Both the position numbers and the translations under genes were made by a program. A stretch of DNA of 64,000 bases from a virus. A model generated the notes under the pieces. The model was not told the origin of the DNA and made no database searches. It worked only from the letters and a program-made list of their open reading frames with translations. Below, one piece after another: positions 15,208 through 24,256 of this stretch. The stretch covers positions 62,001-126,000 of IMG/VR virus record IMGVR_UViG_3300028377_000003, one strand, 5' to 3'. Each line of letters begins with the position of its first letter. The stretch's first letter is position 1.

Positions 15208-17973
15208 ATGATTTTTAACACCCGATTGGCCCGCGAAAATTGGGCTTCCAAGTATCAGTATGATGGTGAAACAGCGCTTGAAACCTACAAGCGTGTGGCA
15301 CGGTCAATTGCAGAGGTAGAGCGCCAGTATGGTGCCAGTGATCAAGAGGTTGAAGAGTGGTATGACCGCTACCTAAAGACCCTTGTGAAGTTCGAGCCGC
15401 TTCCGGTTGGTTCACAGTATTCAAAGGACGACGAAGACCTGTATACGAGCGAGATCACGGGTCAGACCTATCGTGCTGTGGGTATGAAGGCTACACCAGC
15501 GGGCCGCATCACAGCGAACGCCGGTACGGATTTCGATAAAGCTACCGTTTGGAACTGCTTTATCAACAGCCCGGTGTCCAACGCCAAGATCAATTACAGC
15601 AAGCGCGTTCCCAATTCGGATGCGGTGATTGACTGCAGCCTCGACACCGAAGAGACACCCGACAACCTGACCAACATTTTCCTTTCGCTGCTTGAGGCCG
15701 CCGAAACGCTCAAGTCCGAAGGTGGATACGGGATGAATTTCGGTTTCATCCGTCCGCGTGGCTCTTTCATCGGTGGTGTCGGCATCCGTCACCCCGGCGT
15801 TGTCAGTTACATGGAGCTATGGGATAAAATGAGCGGTATGATCGTCAAGGGGGATAACGACGGTTATGAAGACCAGATCGTCAACCACTTTGAGGAGGCG
15901 GTTAAGGATCGGGTGGAAAAAGCCCAGCCCCGTAAAGGTGCTATGATGGCTATCCTTCCGGTATGGCACCCGGATGTTGAAGAGTTCGTCCGCGCCAAAC
16001 AGGAGGCGGGCCGCCTGACCAAGTTCAATATCAGCGTGATGGTTGACGATGCGTTCATGGAAGCCGTGCAAGCGGATGATTTCTATGACCTCCATTTCAA
16101 CGGGAAAACTTACAAGCGGGTCAAGGCACGTGATCTATACGATCTGATCATGGAGTCCACGTACAACCGGAATGAGCCGGGCATCATGTATTTCGATAAC
16201 ATGAACCGGAACAACCCCCTGATTTATCTTGGACCCGTCAGCGCTTCAAACCCATGCGGTGAAATCCCCGGCACGTCGTTCATGGACCAAGGGTATCAGC
16301 CAGCGGAGTACCTCAAGCCTTACATGGAAGAGTGGGACGACCACTTGCTAGGGTTCACGACCGTTTGTTTGCTGGGTTCGATCAACCTGACGCAGTTCAT
16401 TACGGACGACCGTACTTTCGATTACGAAGGCTATGCAGAAACGATTGAAGTCTTTACCCGGATGCTGGATAACGTCAACGACACGGGTACGGTACCTCTT
16501 CCGGCTTACGAATGGGCGGTATCTCAGATCCGCCAGTTTGGTATGGGCGTCAACGGGCTAGGGTCCAGTATGTATATGCTGGGGATCCGTTATGGTACCG
16601 ATGAGGCTGCGGATTTCATTGATGAGATCCATCGGATCAAAGACGAAGTGACGCTTAGGGCTTCGGCATTGCTGGCGAAGGAGAAGGGTCCGTTCCCGAT
16701 GTACGACGAGCGGTATCTGGAAACGCCGTATTTCAAAAACGTCTGTACGGCTTCGGAAGATACGATTGAGTTGGTTCGTAAGTACGGTGTACGCAATGCC
16801 AAGCGCCTGACGAACCCGCCGCTGGGCAACAGTTCGATTATCTGTGACATGGTGTCTAACGGCATCGAGCCGGTTTTCGCGCATGGTTACGAGCGCACGA
16901 TGATCGCGTCGGCCTGGCCCGAAGGTCTGACACAAGATAACGTCAAGGACATTCTTGACGAAATCGAAGTGGGAGACGCGGTTGCTTGGAGGGGCGAGTA
17001 CGAAGGTCGTATCTGGTACTATGAGCCGCACAACCGGGGGCTTTGTTTCATCGACCCCGTAGAGGACTATGGCTATTCATGGCTCAAGGAGCATTTCCCG
17101 GAAGCCCTTGAAGAGGGTGATGATTATCTCGTGACCGCACAGGATTTGCCGGTCCGGGAGCATGTCTACATGCAAGCGAAAGTGCAAGAGTCGTGTGATC
17201 AGAGCGTTTCAAAGACCGCCAACGTCCCCGAGGAGTACCCCTTTGATGATTTCAAGCAGCTTTACATGGATTCATGGAAAGCTGGTCTTGTCGGATTCAC
17301 GACGTACAGGGCGGGAACAATGGAGTCAGTGCTTTCCACCGGCGAAGAAAGTGGTGCCCCGAAGCAAAGTGGTGAGCTGCTCCTTTCGCTGATTGAGTAT
17401 GGATGCACGCCCGAAGATGCGGAGATCACTGATGAAAGCGTGGTGGTAAAGGATGTGAAACTGCCTGACGAATTTTCGAACGGGCCTACGCACACGATCC
17501 GTCGTGAAGGCAATAAGTATTACATGCATTTGTCATACTTGCCGAACGATCTGGTTAACCCCGTGGCTCTGTGGATTCACAGCAATTCGTATGAAACGGG
17601 CGAATACGTTACCATGAACCGGGCTTTCAGGGCCGTCACAAAGCTCCTGTTGGCAAAGGGCGTGTCGCAGGACCTCGTGCTAGATCAAGTCGATAAGCTC
17701 CATGAGGATGCGTATCACGTGAAGCTGGGCAAGGTCATTTCGATGGCGATGCGACACAATATCTCGCTCCCGGATATCGTGGCTTCAATCAGTGATATCG
17801 AAGGCGACTATATCGCCACTACCTTGACTGCTGTTCGTCAGTTCCTCACGGAGCACATTTTGGACGGTACGAAAGCCACGAATGCTGAGTGTCCGAGTTG
17901 TGGATCAGATGATATCATATTTGAAAGTGGCTGCAGTGCTTGCCGGTCTTGTGGACACAGCGGTTGTGGTTGA
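15208..17973 (+). CDS. nrdJ: Adenosylcobalamin-dependent (class II) ribonucleotide reductase
   Basis: 921 aa. It reduces ribonucleotides to deoxyribonucleotides using a B12 coenzyme, so it works with or without oxygen. The active-site set is visible: C117 (WNCFI), the N-P-C-G-E loop at 348-352 with the radical cysteine C350 and E352, and the resolving cysteine C387 in VCLLGSINL. The phosphate-binding loop NPPLGNSS is present. The C-terminus has paired CxxC motifs (CPSCGSDD, CSACRSCG), typical of NrdJ redox tails. It lies 3 bp after holA, so dNTP supply is coupled to clamp-loader expression. No small NrdB subunit is needed or seen. Confidence 0.9.
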   Translation: MIFNTRLARENWASKYQYDGETALETYKRVARSIAEVERQYGASDQEVEEWYDRYLKTLVKFEPLPVGSQYSKDDEDLYTSEITGQTYRAVGMKATPAGRITANAGTDFDKATVWNCFINSPVSNAKINYSKRVPNSDAVIDCSLDTEETPDNLTNIFLSLLEAAETLKSEGGYGMNFGFIRPRGSFIGGVGIRHPGVVSYMELWDKMSGMIVKGDNDGYEDQIVNHFEEAVKDRVEKAQPRKGAMMAILPVWHPDVEEFVRAKQEAGRLTKFNISVMVDDAFMEAVQADDFYDLHFNGKTYKRVKARDLYDLIMESTYNRNEPGIMYFDNMNRNNPLIYLGPVSASNPCGEIPGTSFMDQGYQPAEYLKPYMEEWDDHLLGFTTVCLLGSINLTQFITDDRTFDYEGYAETIEVFTRMLDNVNDTGTVPLPAYEWAVSQIRQFGMGVNGLGSSMYMLGIRYGTDEAADFIDEIHRIKDEVTLRASALLAKEKGPFPMYDERYLETPYFKNVCTASEDTIELVRKYGVRNAKRLTNPPLGNSSIICDMVSNGIEPVFAHGYERTMIASAWPEGLTQDNVKDILDEIEVGDAVAWRGEYEGRIWYYEPHNRGLCFIDPVEDYGYSWLKEHFPEALEEGDDYLVTAQDLPVREHVYMQAKVQESCDQSVSKTANVPEEYPFDDFKQLYMDSWKAGLVGFTTYRAGTMESVLSTGEESGAPKQSGELLLSLIEYGCTPEDAEITDESVVVKDVKLPDEFSNGPTHTIRREGNKYYMHLSYLPNDLVNPVALWIHSNSYETGEYVTMNRAFRAVTKLLLAKGVSQDLVLDQVDKLHEDAYHVKLGKVISMAMRHNISLPDIVASISDIEGDYIATTLTAVRQFLTEHILDGTKATNAECPSCGSDDIIFESGCSACRSCGHSGCG

Positions 17974-17989
17974 TTGATAATCCTTTGGT

Positions 17990-18035
17990 ATCCAACCACT
18001 ATTGGTACACCTTTAACCTCCAGTAGTGGTTGGAT
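17990..18035 (+). promoter_or_regulatory. 16-bp hairpin just before a homing-endonuclease start
   Basis: 17990-18005 pairs with 18020-18035 (16 bp, a single T-G pair) around a 14-base loop. It lies 16 bases after the nrdJ stop and ends one base before the ATG at 18037. In phage T4 several homing-endonuclease genes have hairpins hiding the ribosome-binding site in early transcripts, and this could play that role or limit readthrough. No T tract follows. Confidence 0.65.
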
Positions 18036-18036
18036 C

Positions 18037-18564
18037 ATGATCCAATGCGAAATCTGTAGCTCAGAATTCAAGAACAACAAAGCCGGTCAATTGACACGTC
18101 ATTTGGGGGATGAGCATGATTTGTCCCTTGCAGATTATGTGATCTTGACTGAATACAACGGCAAAGAGCCTCGATGCAAATGCGGGTACTGTGAAGAGCG
18201 GCCCAATTTCTATCGAGGCTCTTTTCGTAAGTACGCCACGGGTCATAGATCCTTTGAATGGCGTGAAACAAAGTACATCGAAAACCACGGCCAGCCTATT
18301 TGTGATGAATGCGGTGATCCCGTAGGGTTCAAAAGGGGTTCACCCCTCAGTTACTGTTCGTACCAATGTAGTGGAAAGAATGCAGGATTTTCACTTGACA
18401 AAACCCAAGACAAGATCCGGGAAGTGGTGCAGGAAAAGTATGGGGTGGCTAATGTATCGCATCTTGATCGGGTAAAAGAAAAGATTGGTAATGCCCACCG
18501 AGGAATGTCTCGCCCACCACAAGACAAAGAGACGCTCCGCAAAAAGTCTGTGGCTTCACGGTAA
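18037..18564 (+). CDS. Homing-endonuclease relative, probably truncated
   Basis: 175 aa. A zinc-finger-like N-terminus (CEICSSEF, then HLGDEHDLSLADY) is followed by two more cysteine clusters (CKCGYC; CDECGDPV with CSYQC). Then come EKYGVANVSHLDRVKEKI and a NUMOD3-like tail. The 'E-K-Y-G-V-x-N-V-S' segment is typical of a phage homing-endonuclease family, whose nuclease part would normally lie further on, but the frame stops here. Related-looking codons continue in another frame at 18594. The ATG at 18037 is preferred over an upstream in-frame start inside the hairpin. Confidence 0.65.
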   Translation: MIQCEICSSEFKNNKAGQLTRHLGDEHDLSLADYVILTEYNGKEPRCKCGYCEERPNFYRGSFRKYATGHRSFEWRETKYIENHGQPICDECGDPVGFKRGSPLSYCSYQCSGKNAGFSLDKTQDKIREVVQEKYGVANVSHLDRVKEKIGNAHRGMSRPPQDKETLRKKSVASR

Positions 18565-18593
18565 GCGGGGTGTCCCCTTCTGGGAAGGAGGGG

Positions 18594-18719
18594 ATGCTCT
18601 TTGGTTATCCTTACGCATGTAAGTCCGGGTTTTTCAAGGGCATGAACGATACAGGCATTGCTGTAGTGGATCGGGATAGCTCCAGAGGTTCATATATCAC
18701 CTACAGGATCCAACGATGA
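18594..18719 (+). pseudogene. Probable remnant of the homing-endonuclease C-terminus
   Basis: A 41-codon frame (MLFGYPYACKSGFFKG at its start, ending YITYRIQR) follows 30 bases after the truncated endonuclease in a different frame. K-S-G-F-F and a following Y-R stretch resemble the 'S-G-Y/F...Y-R-S-S' part of the nuclease domain in this homing-endonuclease family. The likely history is a frameshift and decay. AAGGAGG stands only 2-3 bases before the ATG, too close for efficient initiation. The resemblance is short, so confidence is limited. Confidence 0.4.
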
Positions 18720-18756
18720 ACCGATTGATTTGCGTTTTTGAAGAATTGGAGGTGCC

Positions 18757-18999
18757 ATGAGCAAGATTTCTTTTGACGAAGGCTCGCAGTTAGGGTATGT
18801 TCTAGAGGGCGTCCTACGGAAGAGCGAGGACGGCTGGTTGATTGAAACTTACGACGGAACCGAAGAGCGTCTCGACGACGTTCTGGACGAATATAAAAAC
18901 AAGGAGATTCGCCTTACGACGGTGGATCTCAAAGAAGCCGAACACCTTCAGAATTTATTGCAACGAGGAGCCGAAAATGTCGAAGGAAAGGATCCATGA
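18757..18999 (+). CDS. Unknown small protein, 80 aa
   Basis: Alpha/beta protein beginning MSKISFDEGSQLGYVLEG, with strands containing DGWLIETYDGT and a C-terminal helix (LKEAEHLQNLL). The strong Shine-Dalgarno GGAGGTG defines the start. Its end overlaps the DNA ligase start by 23 bases, so ligase translation is probably coupled to it. I recognise no family. Confidence 0.65.
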   Translation: MSKISFDEGSQLGYVLEGVLRKSEDGWLIETYDGTEERLDDVLDEYKNKEIRLTTVDLKEAEHLQNLLQRGAENVEGKDP

Positions 19000-20902
19000 G
19001 CTAGAGGGAAAACTCGCTGAGTACCGCGAAGCCTACTACAACGACAATCCGCTCGTTGAAGATGATGTGTACGATGCTCTGGAAGATGAGCTTCGGCGGT
19101 TGGATCCCGACAATGACCTCCTTACGTCCGTAGGGGCGGCCCCTTCTGGTAAAACCAAATGGTCCAAGATGCGCCACCAGATGGCGATGACCAGCCTCAA
19201 CAAAGTCAACAGCATCACGGCTTTGCGTGATTGGTTTGCCTCGGTGTCAACGACCCTTCAGCCCACGAAAGTACCCGCCAGCGGCCTTCTTAGCTGGTCG
19301 GAGAAGCTGGACGGTATCAGCATCTCTTTGAACTACGAAAATGGCAACCTCGTTAGCGCTATCACCCGTGGTGATGGTTTCGTGGGCGAAGATATCCTCG
19401 CCAATGTCGTGATGATGCGCGGCGTCAAGCGCAAGCTGCCGCACGCCCTTACCGGTTCGATCCGGGGCGAAATCGTACTCACCCATGACATGTGGAGGAC
19501 CCATTTCCCGGACTACGCCAACCCACGCAATGCCGCCGCTGGTATCGCCAAGCGGGAAAGTCGGGACAAGGCGCAAGGGTGCCAGCACCTGACGGTCATG
19601 TGCTACGACGTCGCCAGCCGGGGACTGGAATTCGAAGATGACGAGGAAAAGTTCTTTTTCATCAAGACGGAGTTGGGATTGAAGGTTCCCAACCACGGTT
19701 TCGGTCGTGCGGGTCTGGAAACCATCTATCAGGAGTACGAAAACACGCTCCGTGACGAGTTGAACTACGACATCGACGGGCTTGTGATTCGCCTCCAGAA
19801 GTCCACACACTTCAAGAGGGCCGGGGAGCGTAGTGGCAACCCTTATGGGGCCGTGGCTTTGAAGTTCGCCGCTGAGGGTGCTATTACGACGCTTCGAAAC
19901 GTCGTGTGGCAGACGGGTAACACGGGCCGCATCACTCCGGTCGCTGAATTCGATCCGGTGGATCTGGCCGGTGCGGAAGTCCGCAGGGCCAGCCTGTACA
20001 ACAGCAGCTACATCCGGGAAATGAATCTCAACATCGACGACCAGATTATGGTCAAGCGGGCCAACGATGTTATCCCCCGCGTCGAGAAATTGATTTCCAA
20101 GAAAAGCGTGGGCTACCTTACGGCACCGACGCAGTGCCCCTCTTGTGGTAGCAAAACCAAGTCGGAAGGCGAATACGTCGTTTGCACGGGCGGAACGGTT
20201 TGCCCGGCATCGGCAGCGGGACGTATCAAGCAGTGGATCGAATCCATTTCGATTCTGGAATGGGGCGATTTCATCATCGAGGAAGTCGTCAAACAGGGTC
20301 TGGTCGAAGATGTCGACGACCTTTATCGCCTGTCCGTTTCCGACTTGAAAGACCTTCAGAAGTCCAATGGGGCGGTCGTGGGGCGTAGCACAGCTACCAG
20401 CCTTATCGAGCAGCTTGTGAAGAATTCGGAGGTCACTCTGGACGCCCTTATCGGCGGCCTTGGTATCGAAGGAATCCGTAATCGCACGGTGCAAAAGTTC
20501 ATGCAGGCCGGATACGATACGGTGGACAAGCTCACGACGGCTTATGCTACCGAACTCACTTACATCGACGGTATCGGTGAGGCCACGGCGCTTGCATTCA
20601 CGAAAGGTATCAAGGACCGTGAACCGGTTCTGAGGCAGTTGCTCGATCGGAATTACGTGACCATCAAGAAGCGTGAAGGCAACCTCAAGGGCAAGCGCAT
20701 CACCCTGACTGGAGCCATGTCCAAGCCCCGCGCTCACATTAAGCGTGACATTCAGGACGCAGGTGGTACAGTGAAGGGGATGGCGCAGTCGACTGACTAT
20801 CTGGTCGCCGCCGATCCTAATACGTCGTCAAGCAAAGCTGCGAAGGCTCGGAAGTATGGTGTTCCCATCATTTCCGAGAACGAACTCTACAACATGATGT
20901 AA
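18977..20902 (+). CDS. ligA: NAD+-dependent DNA ligase
   Basis: Seals nicks using NAD+. 641 aa, full bacterial LigA architecture in order: domain Ia NAD-binding helices (YYNDNPLVEDDVYDAL), the adenylation domain with nucleophile K110 in EKLDG, ANPRNAAAG, an OB fold (ITPVAEFDPVDLAGAEV, then VKRANDVIPRV), a zinc finger (CPSCGSK, then C-x5-C), helix-hairpin-helix repeats (GGLGIEGI, YIDGIGEATA) and a C-terminal BRCT domain (KRITLTGAMSKPR onward). Large phages more often carry ATP ligases, so a complete BRCT-bearing LigA is notable. The start at 18977 is fixed by GAGGAG 6 bases upstream and by the family N-terminus. Confidence 0.95.
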   Translation: MSKERIHELEGKLAEYREAYYNDNPLVEDDVYDALEDELRRLDPDNDLLTSVGAAPSGKTKWSKMRHQMAMTSLNKVNSITALRDWFASVSTTLQPTKVPASGLLSWSEKLDGISISLNYENGNLVSAITRGDGFVGEDILANVVMMRGVKRKLPHALTGSIRGEIVLTHDMWRTHFPDYANPRNAAAGIAKRESRDKAQGCQHLTVMCYDVASRGLEFEDDEEKFFFIKTELGLKVPNHGFGRAGLETIYQEYENTLRDELNYDIDGLVIRLQKSTHFKRAGERSGNPYGAVALKFAAEGAITTLRNVVWQTGNTGRITPVAEFDPVDLAGAEVRRASLYNSSYIREMNLNIDDQIMVKRANDVIPRVEKLISKKSVGYLTAPTQCPSCGSKTKSEGEYVVCTGGTVCPASAAGRIKQWIESISILEWGDFIIEEVVKQGLVEDVDDLYRLSVSDLKDLQKSNGAVVGRSTATSLIEQLVKNSEVTLDALIGGLGIEGIRNRTVQKFMQAGYDTVDKLTTAYATELTYIDGIGEATALAFTKGIKDREPVLRQLLDRNYVTIKKREGNLKGKRITLTGAMSKPRAHIKRDIQDAGGTVKGMAQSTDYLVAADPNTSSSKAAKARKYGVPIISENELYNMM

Positions 20903-20917
20903 GGCATAGGCATACGA

Positions 20918-23119
20918 ATGGAATTACGAGGCACTGTAAAGCGGGTTATTTTCACCAACGAAGAATCGAATTTCTACGTATTCGTGGTGGAAGACTCGAC
21001 CGACAATCGACGCCCGAAAAAGGCCAAAGGCAATTTCCTTTTCGAAAAGCCTTACCCCGGCCAAGAGGTGGTGCTCGAAGGTGAGTGGGAACAGACGAAA
21101 TATGGCCTCACCTTCGACGCCGCTGCTTTCGTGCCCGGAGATCTCGACAGTAACGACGGGATTCAGAAGTATCTGGAAAACTACGTCCACGGTGTTGGAC
21201 CCGTAACCGCCAAACGGCTGGTGAATCATTTCGGGACCGATACCCTTGACGTCTTGTCCAACCATCCCGAACGGCTCGAAGAGGTGTCCAACCTCAACAA
21301 GGTCCAGCGTGACAACCTTGCTAAAGAATGGGCCAAGTACAACGAGTACCGTGAAATTGCTATCCACCTGTTGGATCTCGACCTGCCTAATGGTGTGGTC
21401 AAACGCATTTACGACGAGTGGGGAACGGACGCCGTTAATAATGTGGAAGAGAATCCGTACCGCTTGATGGAAATCAGAGGCGTTGGTTTCGTCATAGCGG
21501 ACCGCGTGGCCCTTGCCCTTGGTGTAGAGCCTGATTCGACCTTCCGCATCGGAGCGTGCATTGAGTACGCCCTACACAACGCATCCAACGGTACGGGGCA
21601 CCTCTATTTGGAAGCCAGCGAGCTTATCAATCAGGTGTACTACCTCATCCGGCGAAACGAGGTGACAGATTTTGGGCGCAAGCTCACCACCGAAGATGTA
21701 CGCACGGCCCTTCAGGATCTCAAGAGCCGTGACCGTATCGTTACGGACAAGGGTAAGATTTACCTAGCGCCCCTGCATACCTACGAACAACGCAGCGCGG
21801 AGTTGCTATCGACCTTTGTGGGGGAACACGACCATTTCCGAATGGACCTCGAAGATTTCATTTCGATGTACGAAGAAAGCCACAAGATTCAGTTTTCCAC
21901 CGAACAGCGTCAAGCCATTGAATCGCTCAAGGACCACAAGGTCATCCTTTTGACTGGCCTTCCGGGCACAGGTAAGACGACGGTCACGAAAGCGATTATG
22001 GACCTGTTCAAGAAGCAAAACCTCGCGGTCCAGTTGATGTCGCCTACCGGTATTGCCGCCAAGCGTCTATCGAACGTGGTTGGTGAGGCTGCAGCGACGA
22101 TCCACCGGGCCTTGGGCTATCGTGGTGAGGGCAGCGAATGGCTTTACAACCGGAACAACATGCTCCCGGTAGACGCCGTGATCGTCGACGAATTTTCAAT
22201 GGTCGACCAGCAAGTGATGTTTCGGATGCTATCGGCCTTGAAGAAAGAGACGATCCTCGTATTTGTCGGCGACCATGCGCAGTTGCCTTCGGTTGGTGCG
22301 GGTAACGTGTTGCACGAACTGATTCGATCTGGCCAGATTGCTCGTACCCAACTGACGCAGATTTTCCGTCAAGAGGAAGCCAGCGATATCATCCTCAACG
22401 CCCACAGTATTAACCGTGGCGAGGATCCCCGTGTAGGCGACCCCACAGACCCCAAGACCGATTTCAGGTTCATCCCCCGTGACAGTGACGAAGAAATCGT
22501 AGATGGCATTCTACGTGTCATTCAGGGGCTTCAGGCGAAGGTCGATAAAGACGCCACGTTCCAAGTGCTGTCCCCACGATGGAAGAGCGACCTCGGCGTG
22601 AACAACCTCAACCAGCGTATCCGGGAAGTTTTGAACCCGTTGGAAAACCAGCGGGAGACGACGTTGCGCGGAGGCTTACGTTTGCGTGAAGGCGACCGAA
22701 TCATCGTGACGGCCAATGACTATGAAAAAGGGGTCTACAACGGGGAAATCGGTACGATTACGGAAATCGACTCGAAAAATTCCCAAATCAAAATCCGTAT
22801 CCGGGACTTTGGTAAGACCAAGCTCATCCCGATCGAGTTCAAGGAGGCCCCGGACATGCTTAATCTGGCCTTCTGTATCACGATCCACAAGTCACAGGGC
22901 ATGGAGTACGATTACGTGGTCATGCCATTTGTCAAGGGCTTTTCGATCCAGCTTCAAAGAAACCTTTTGTATACCGCTGTGACTAGAGCAAAGCGCAAGG
23001 TGTTCATTTTCGGTGATTGGGAAGCCATCCAAAAGGCGGTCCGCAACGATGAAGTCGCCAAACGCAATACTCTACTAGCAGAGCGGTTGGCCGAGAGTAT
23101 GGATGAACTGGATAGCTAA
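20918..23119 (+). CDS. recD2: RecD2-like 5'-3' DNA helicase (superfamily 1B)
   Basis: 733 aa. The RecD2 layout is seen in order: an N-terminal OB-like domain (GTVKRVIFTNEESNFYVF), helix-hairpin-helix (VHGVGPVTAKRLVNHFG and LMEIRGVGFVIADRVAL), then the motor with Walker A GLPGTGKTT (347-355), Walker B VIVDEFSMV (about 420-428), GDHAQLPSVG and the C-terminal UvrD-like ITIHKSQGMEYD with LLYTAVTRAKRKV. RecD2 proteins act alone, without RecBC, in repair and fork processing. It follows ligA by 15 bp. Confidence 0.9.
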   Translation: MELRGTVKRVIFTNEESNFYVFVVEDSTDNRRPKKAKGNFLFEKPYPGQEVVLEGEWEQTKYGLTFDAAAFVPGDLDSNDGIQKYLENYVHGVGPVTAKRLVNHFGTDTLDVLSNHPERLEEVSNLNKVQRDNLAKEWAKYNEYREIAIHLLDLDLPNGVVKRIYDEWGTDAVNNVEENPYRLMEIRGVGFVIADRVALALGVEPDSTFRIGACIEYALHNASNGTGHLYLEASELINQVYYLIRRNEVTDFGRKLTTEDVRTALQDLKSRDRIVTDKGKIYLAPLHTYEQRSAELLSTFVGEHDHFRMDLEDFISMYEESHKIQFSTEQRQAIESLKDHKVILLTGLPGTGKTTVTKAIMDLFKKQNLAVQLMSPTGIAAKRLSNVVGEAAATIHRALGYRGEGSEWLYNRNNMLPVDAVIVDEFSMVDQQVMFRMLSALKKETILVFVGDHAQLPSVGAGNVLHELIRSGQIARTQLTQIFRQEEASDIILNAHSINRGEDPRVGDPTDPKTDFRFIPRDSDEEIVDGILRVIQGLQAKVDKDATFQVLSPRWKSDLGVNNLNQRIREVLNPLENQRETTLRGGLRLREGDRIIVTANDYEKGVYNGEIGTITEIDSKNSQIKIRIRDFGKTKLIPIEFKEAPDMLNLAFCITIHKSQGMEYDYVVMPFVKGFSIQLQRNLLYTAVTRAKRKVFIFGDWEAIQKAVRNDEVAKRNTLLAERLAESMDELDS

Positions 23120-23777
23120 ATACCCCACCACAGAGGCCCCTGATTTAGACGCAGGGGCTTTGGTAGCTTTTGTAAGCCCCATCGCTCGGGTAGATTGCGC
23201 GGGCTTCTCACTAAGGCGCTTAGGCTTTGAGATCCGGGATGCTATCAGTTACCAGACCGATGACATTCCGGTCGTGGTTCTGGTAGGCCGCGTCCCTGTA
23301 GATAGCACATACGTCGATCAGGTCATACGCAAGGGGGTCGGGACGTTGGATGTGAATACGTGCCGGATACCTGTTGATAAATGGGACCAAGAAGCTATGG
23401 AACGGTGTAACACCCCTAAGTCTGGTAGGATGTATGCCAGCAAAGGGCAGTTAGGGACGTTCGAACGTAGCTCAGGTAGCGGCGCACTTGATACTTCCAA
23501 GGGACGTTACCCCGCCAACTTGATGTTGACGGGAGCCACGGCGGAGATCATGGATGCTCAGAGCGGGGCTTGTCCTTCGAGTAACAAGGGGATAGGTGAT
23601 GATTATGTTGGTCGGGTAAAAGTATACGGCAATGATGGGGGCATTGGTAAAACGAAAAGTCCCGGCTATGCTGATACCGGAGGGGCTTCCCGTTTCTATC
23701 ATCATTTTGAAACCATCGAAGACGTAGTAGATCATTTCGCAAAACTATTTGTTGGACCCACGAAGATCACCTATTGA
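23103..23777 (+). CDS. Methyltransferase-like protein lacking the catalytic motif
   Basis: 224 aa resembling the C-terminal half of phage/plasmid N6-adenine or N4-cytosine DNA methyltransferases: LRRLGFEIRDAISY, then a GVGTLDVNTCRIP segment, GRYPANLML, QSGACPSS and GYADTGGASRFYHHF. The N-terminal part that would carry the DPPY catalytic motif and the SAM-binding loop is absent. It overlaps the helicase gene by 17 bases, and the ATG there leaves no room for the missing domain. It may be a decayed enzyme, or a domain kept for another role such as DNA binding. Confidence 0.65.
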   Translation: MNWIAKYPTTEAPDLDAGALVAFVSPIARVDCAGFSLRRLGFEIRDAISYQTDDIPVVVLVGRVPVDSTYVDQVIRKGVGTLDVNTCRIPVDKWDQEAMERCNTPKSGRMYASKGQLGTFERSSGSGALDTSKGRYPANLMLTGATAEIMDAQSGACPSSNKGIGDDYVGRVKVYGNDGGIGKTKSPGYADTGGASRFYHHFETIEDVVDHFAKLFVGPTKITY

Positions 23778-23845
23778 CTAGGTGGTTCGATCTGGTAAGG
23801 TAAGGGTTACGATCCGTTCGTGATTACTAACGAGGAAGCACTACT

Positions 23846-24238
23846 ATGAGCAAACGAACAGAGCAGGAACTCCGAGATTCGATCCGAATCGAACGGGTGA
23901 CGTCTTCCTATTCACTGGAAGGGCGAAGCCCAGCCGGGATTAAGACCTCATCCTTTTTGTCGTACACCGCCAAGTGTGAAGACGACGAGGGGTGGACGAT
24001 GGAAGAGGCCCGGTATACAGAGTCGTGTTTGGCCCAGAAAGTGGTCGAGGACCTCTACACCGACGCATTCATCCGCCAGCAGATCACAAAGAACAATAGA
24101 CAAGCGCAGGTGCAAAAGCTCACGCCGATGTACGAGGCTTTGCAGCGTGCGCGTATTAAAGCGGTCGAGGAATCGGATACCGACAGTCAATCGTCGGCTA
24201 ATGATGAGGCCATTCGTAATCCGGTCGCACAATCATGA
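23846..24238 (+). CDS. Unknown protein, 130 aa
   Basis: Charged, with a central acidic strand-like part (SYTAKCEDDEGWTMEEARY) and a long helix (about 70-110) rich in Gln, Arg and Lys. The tail is polar. A single short stretch (RVTSSYSLEG) could be beta. It begins a set of three small genes before the recombination cluster. No family recognised. Confidence 0.55.
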   Translation: MSKRTEQELRDSIRIERVTSSYSLEGRSPAGIKTSSFLSYTAKCEDDEGWTMEEARYTESCLAQKVVEDLYTDAFIRQQITKNNRQAQVQKLTPMYEALQRARIKAVEESDTDSQSSANDEAIRNPVAQS

Positions 24239-24256
24239 TCGGAATAGGAGGGTAAT

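Noticed and set aside
19247-20737. Minus-strand frame of 496 codons opposite DNA ligase
   Set aside because: The plus strand encodes complete LigA; the reverse frame has no family motif and no start signals.
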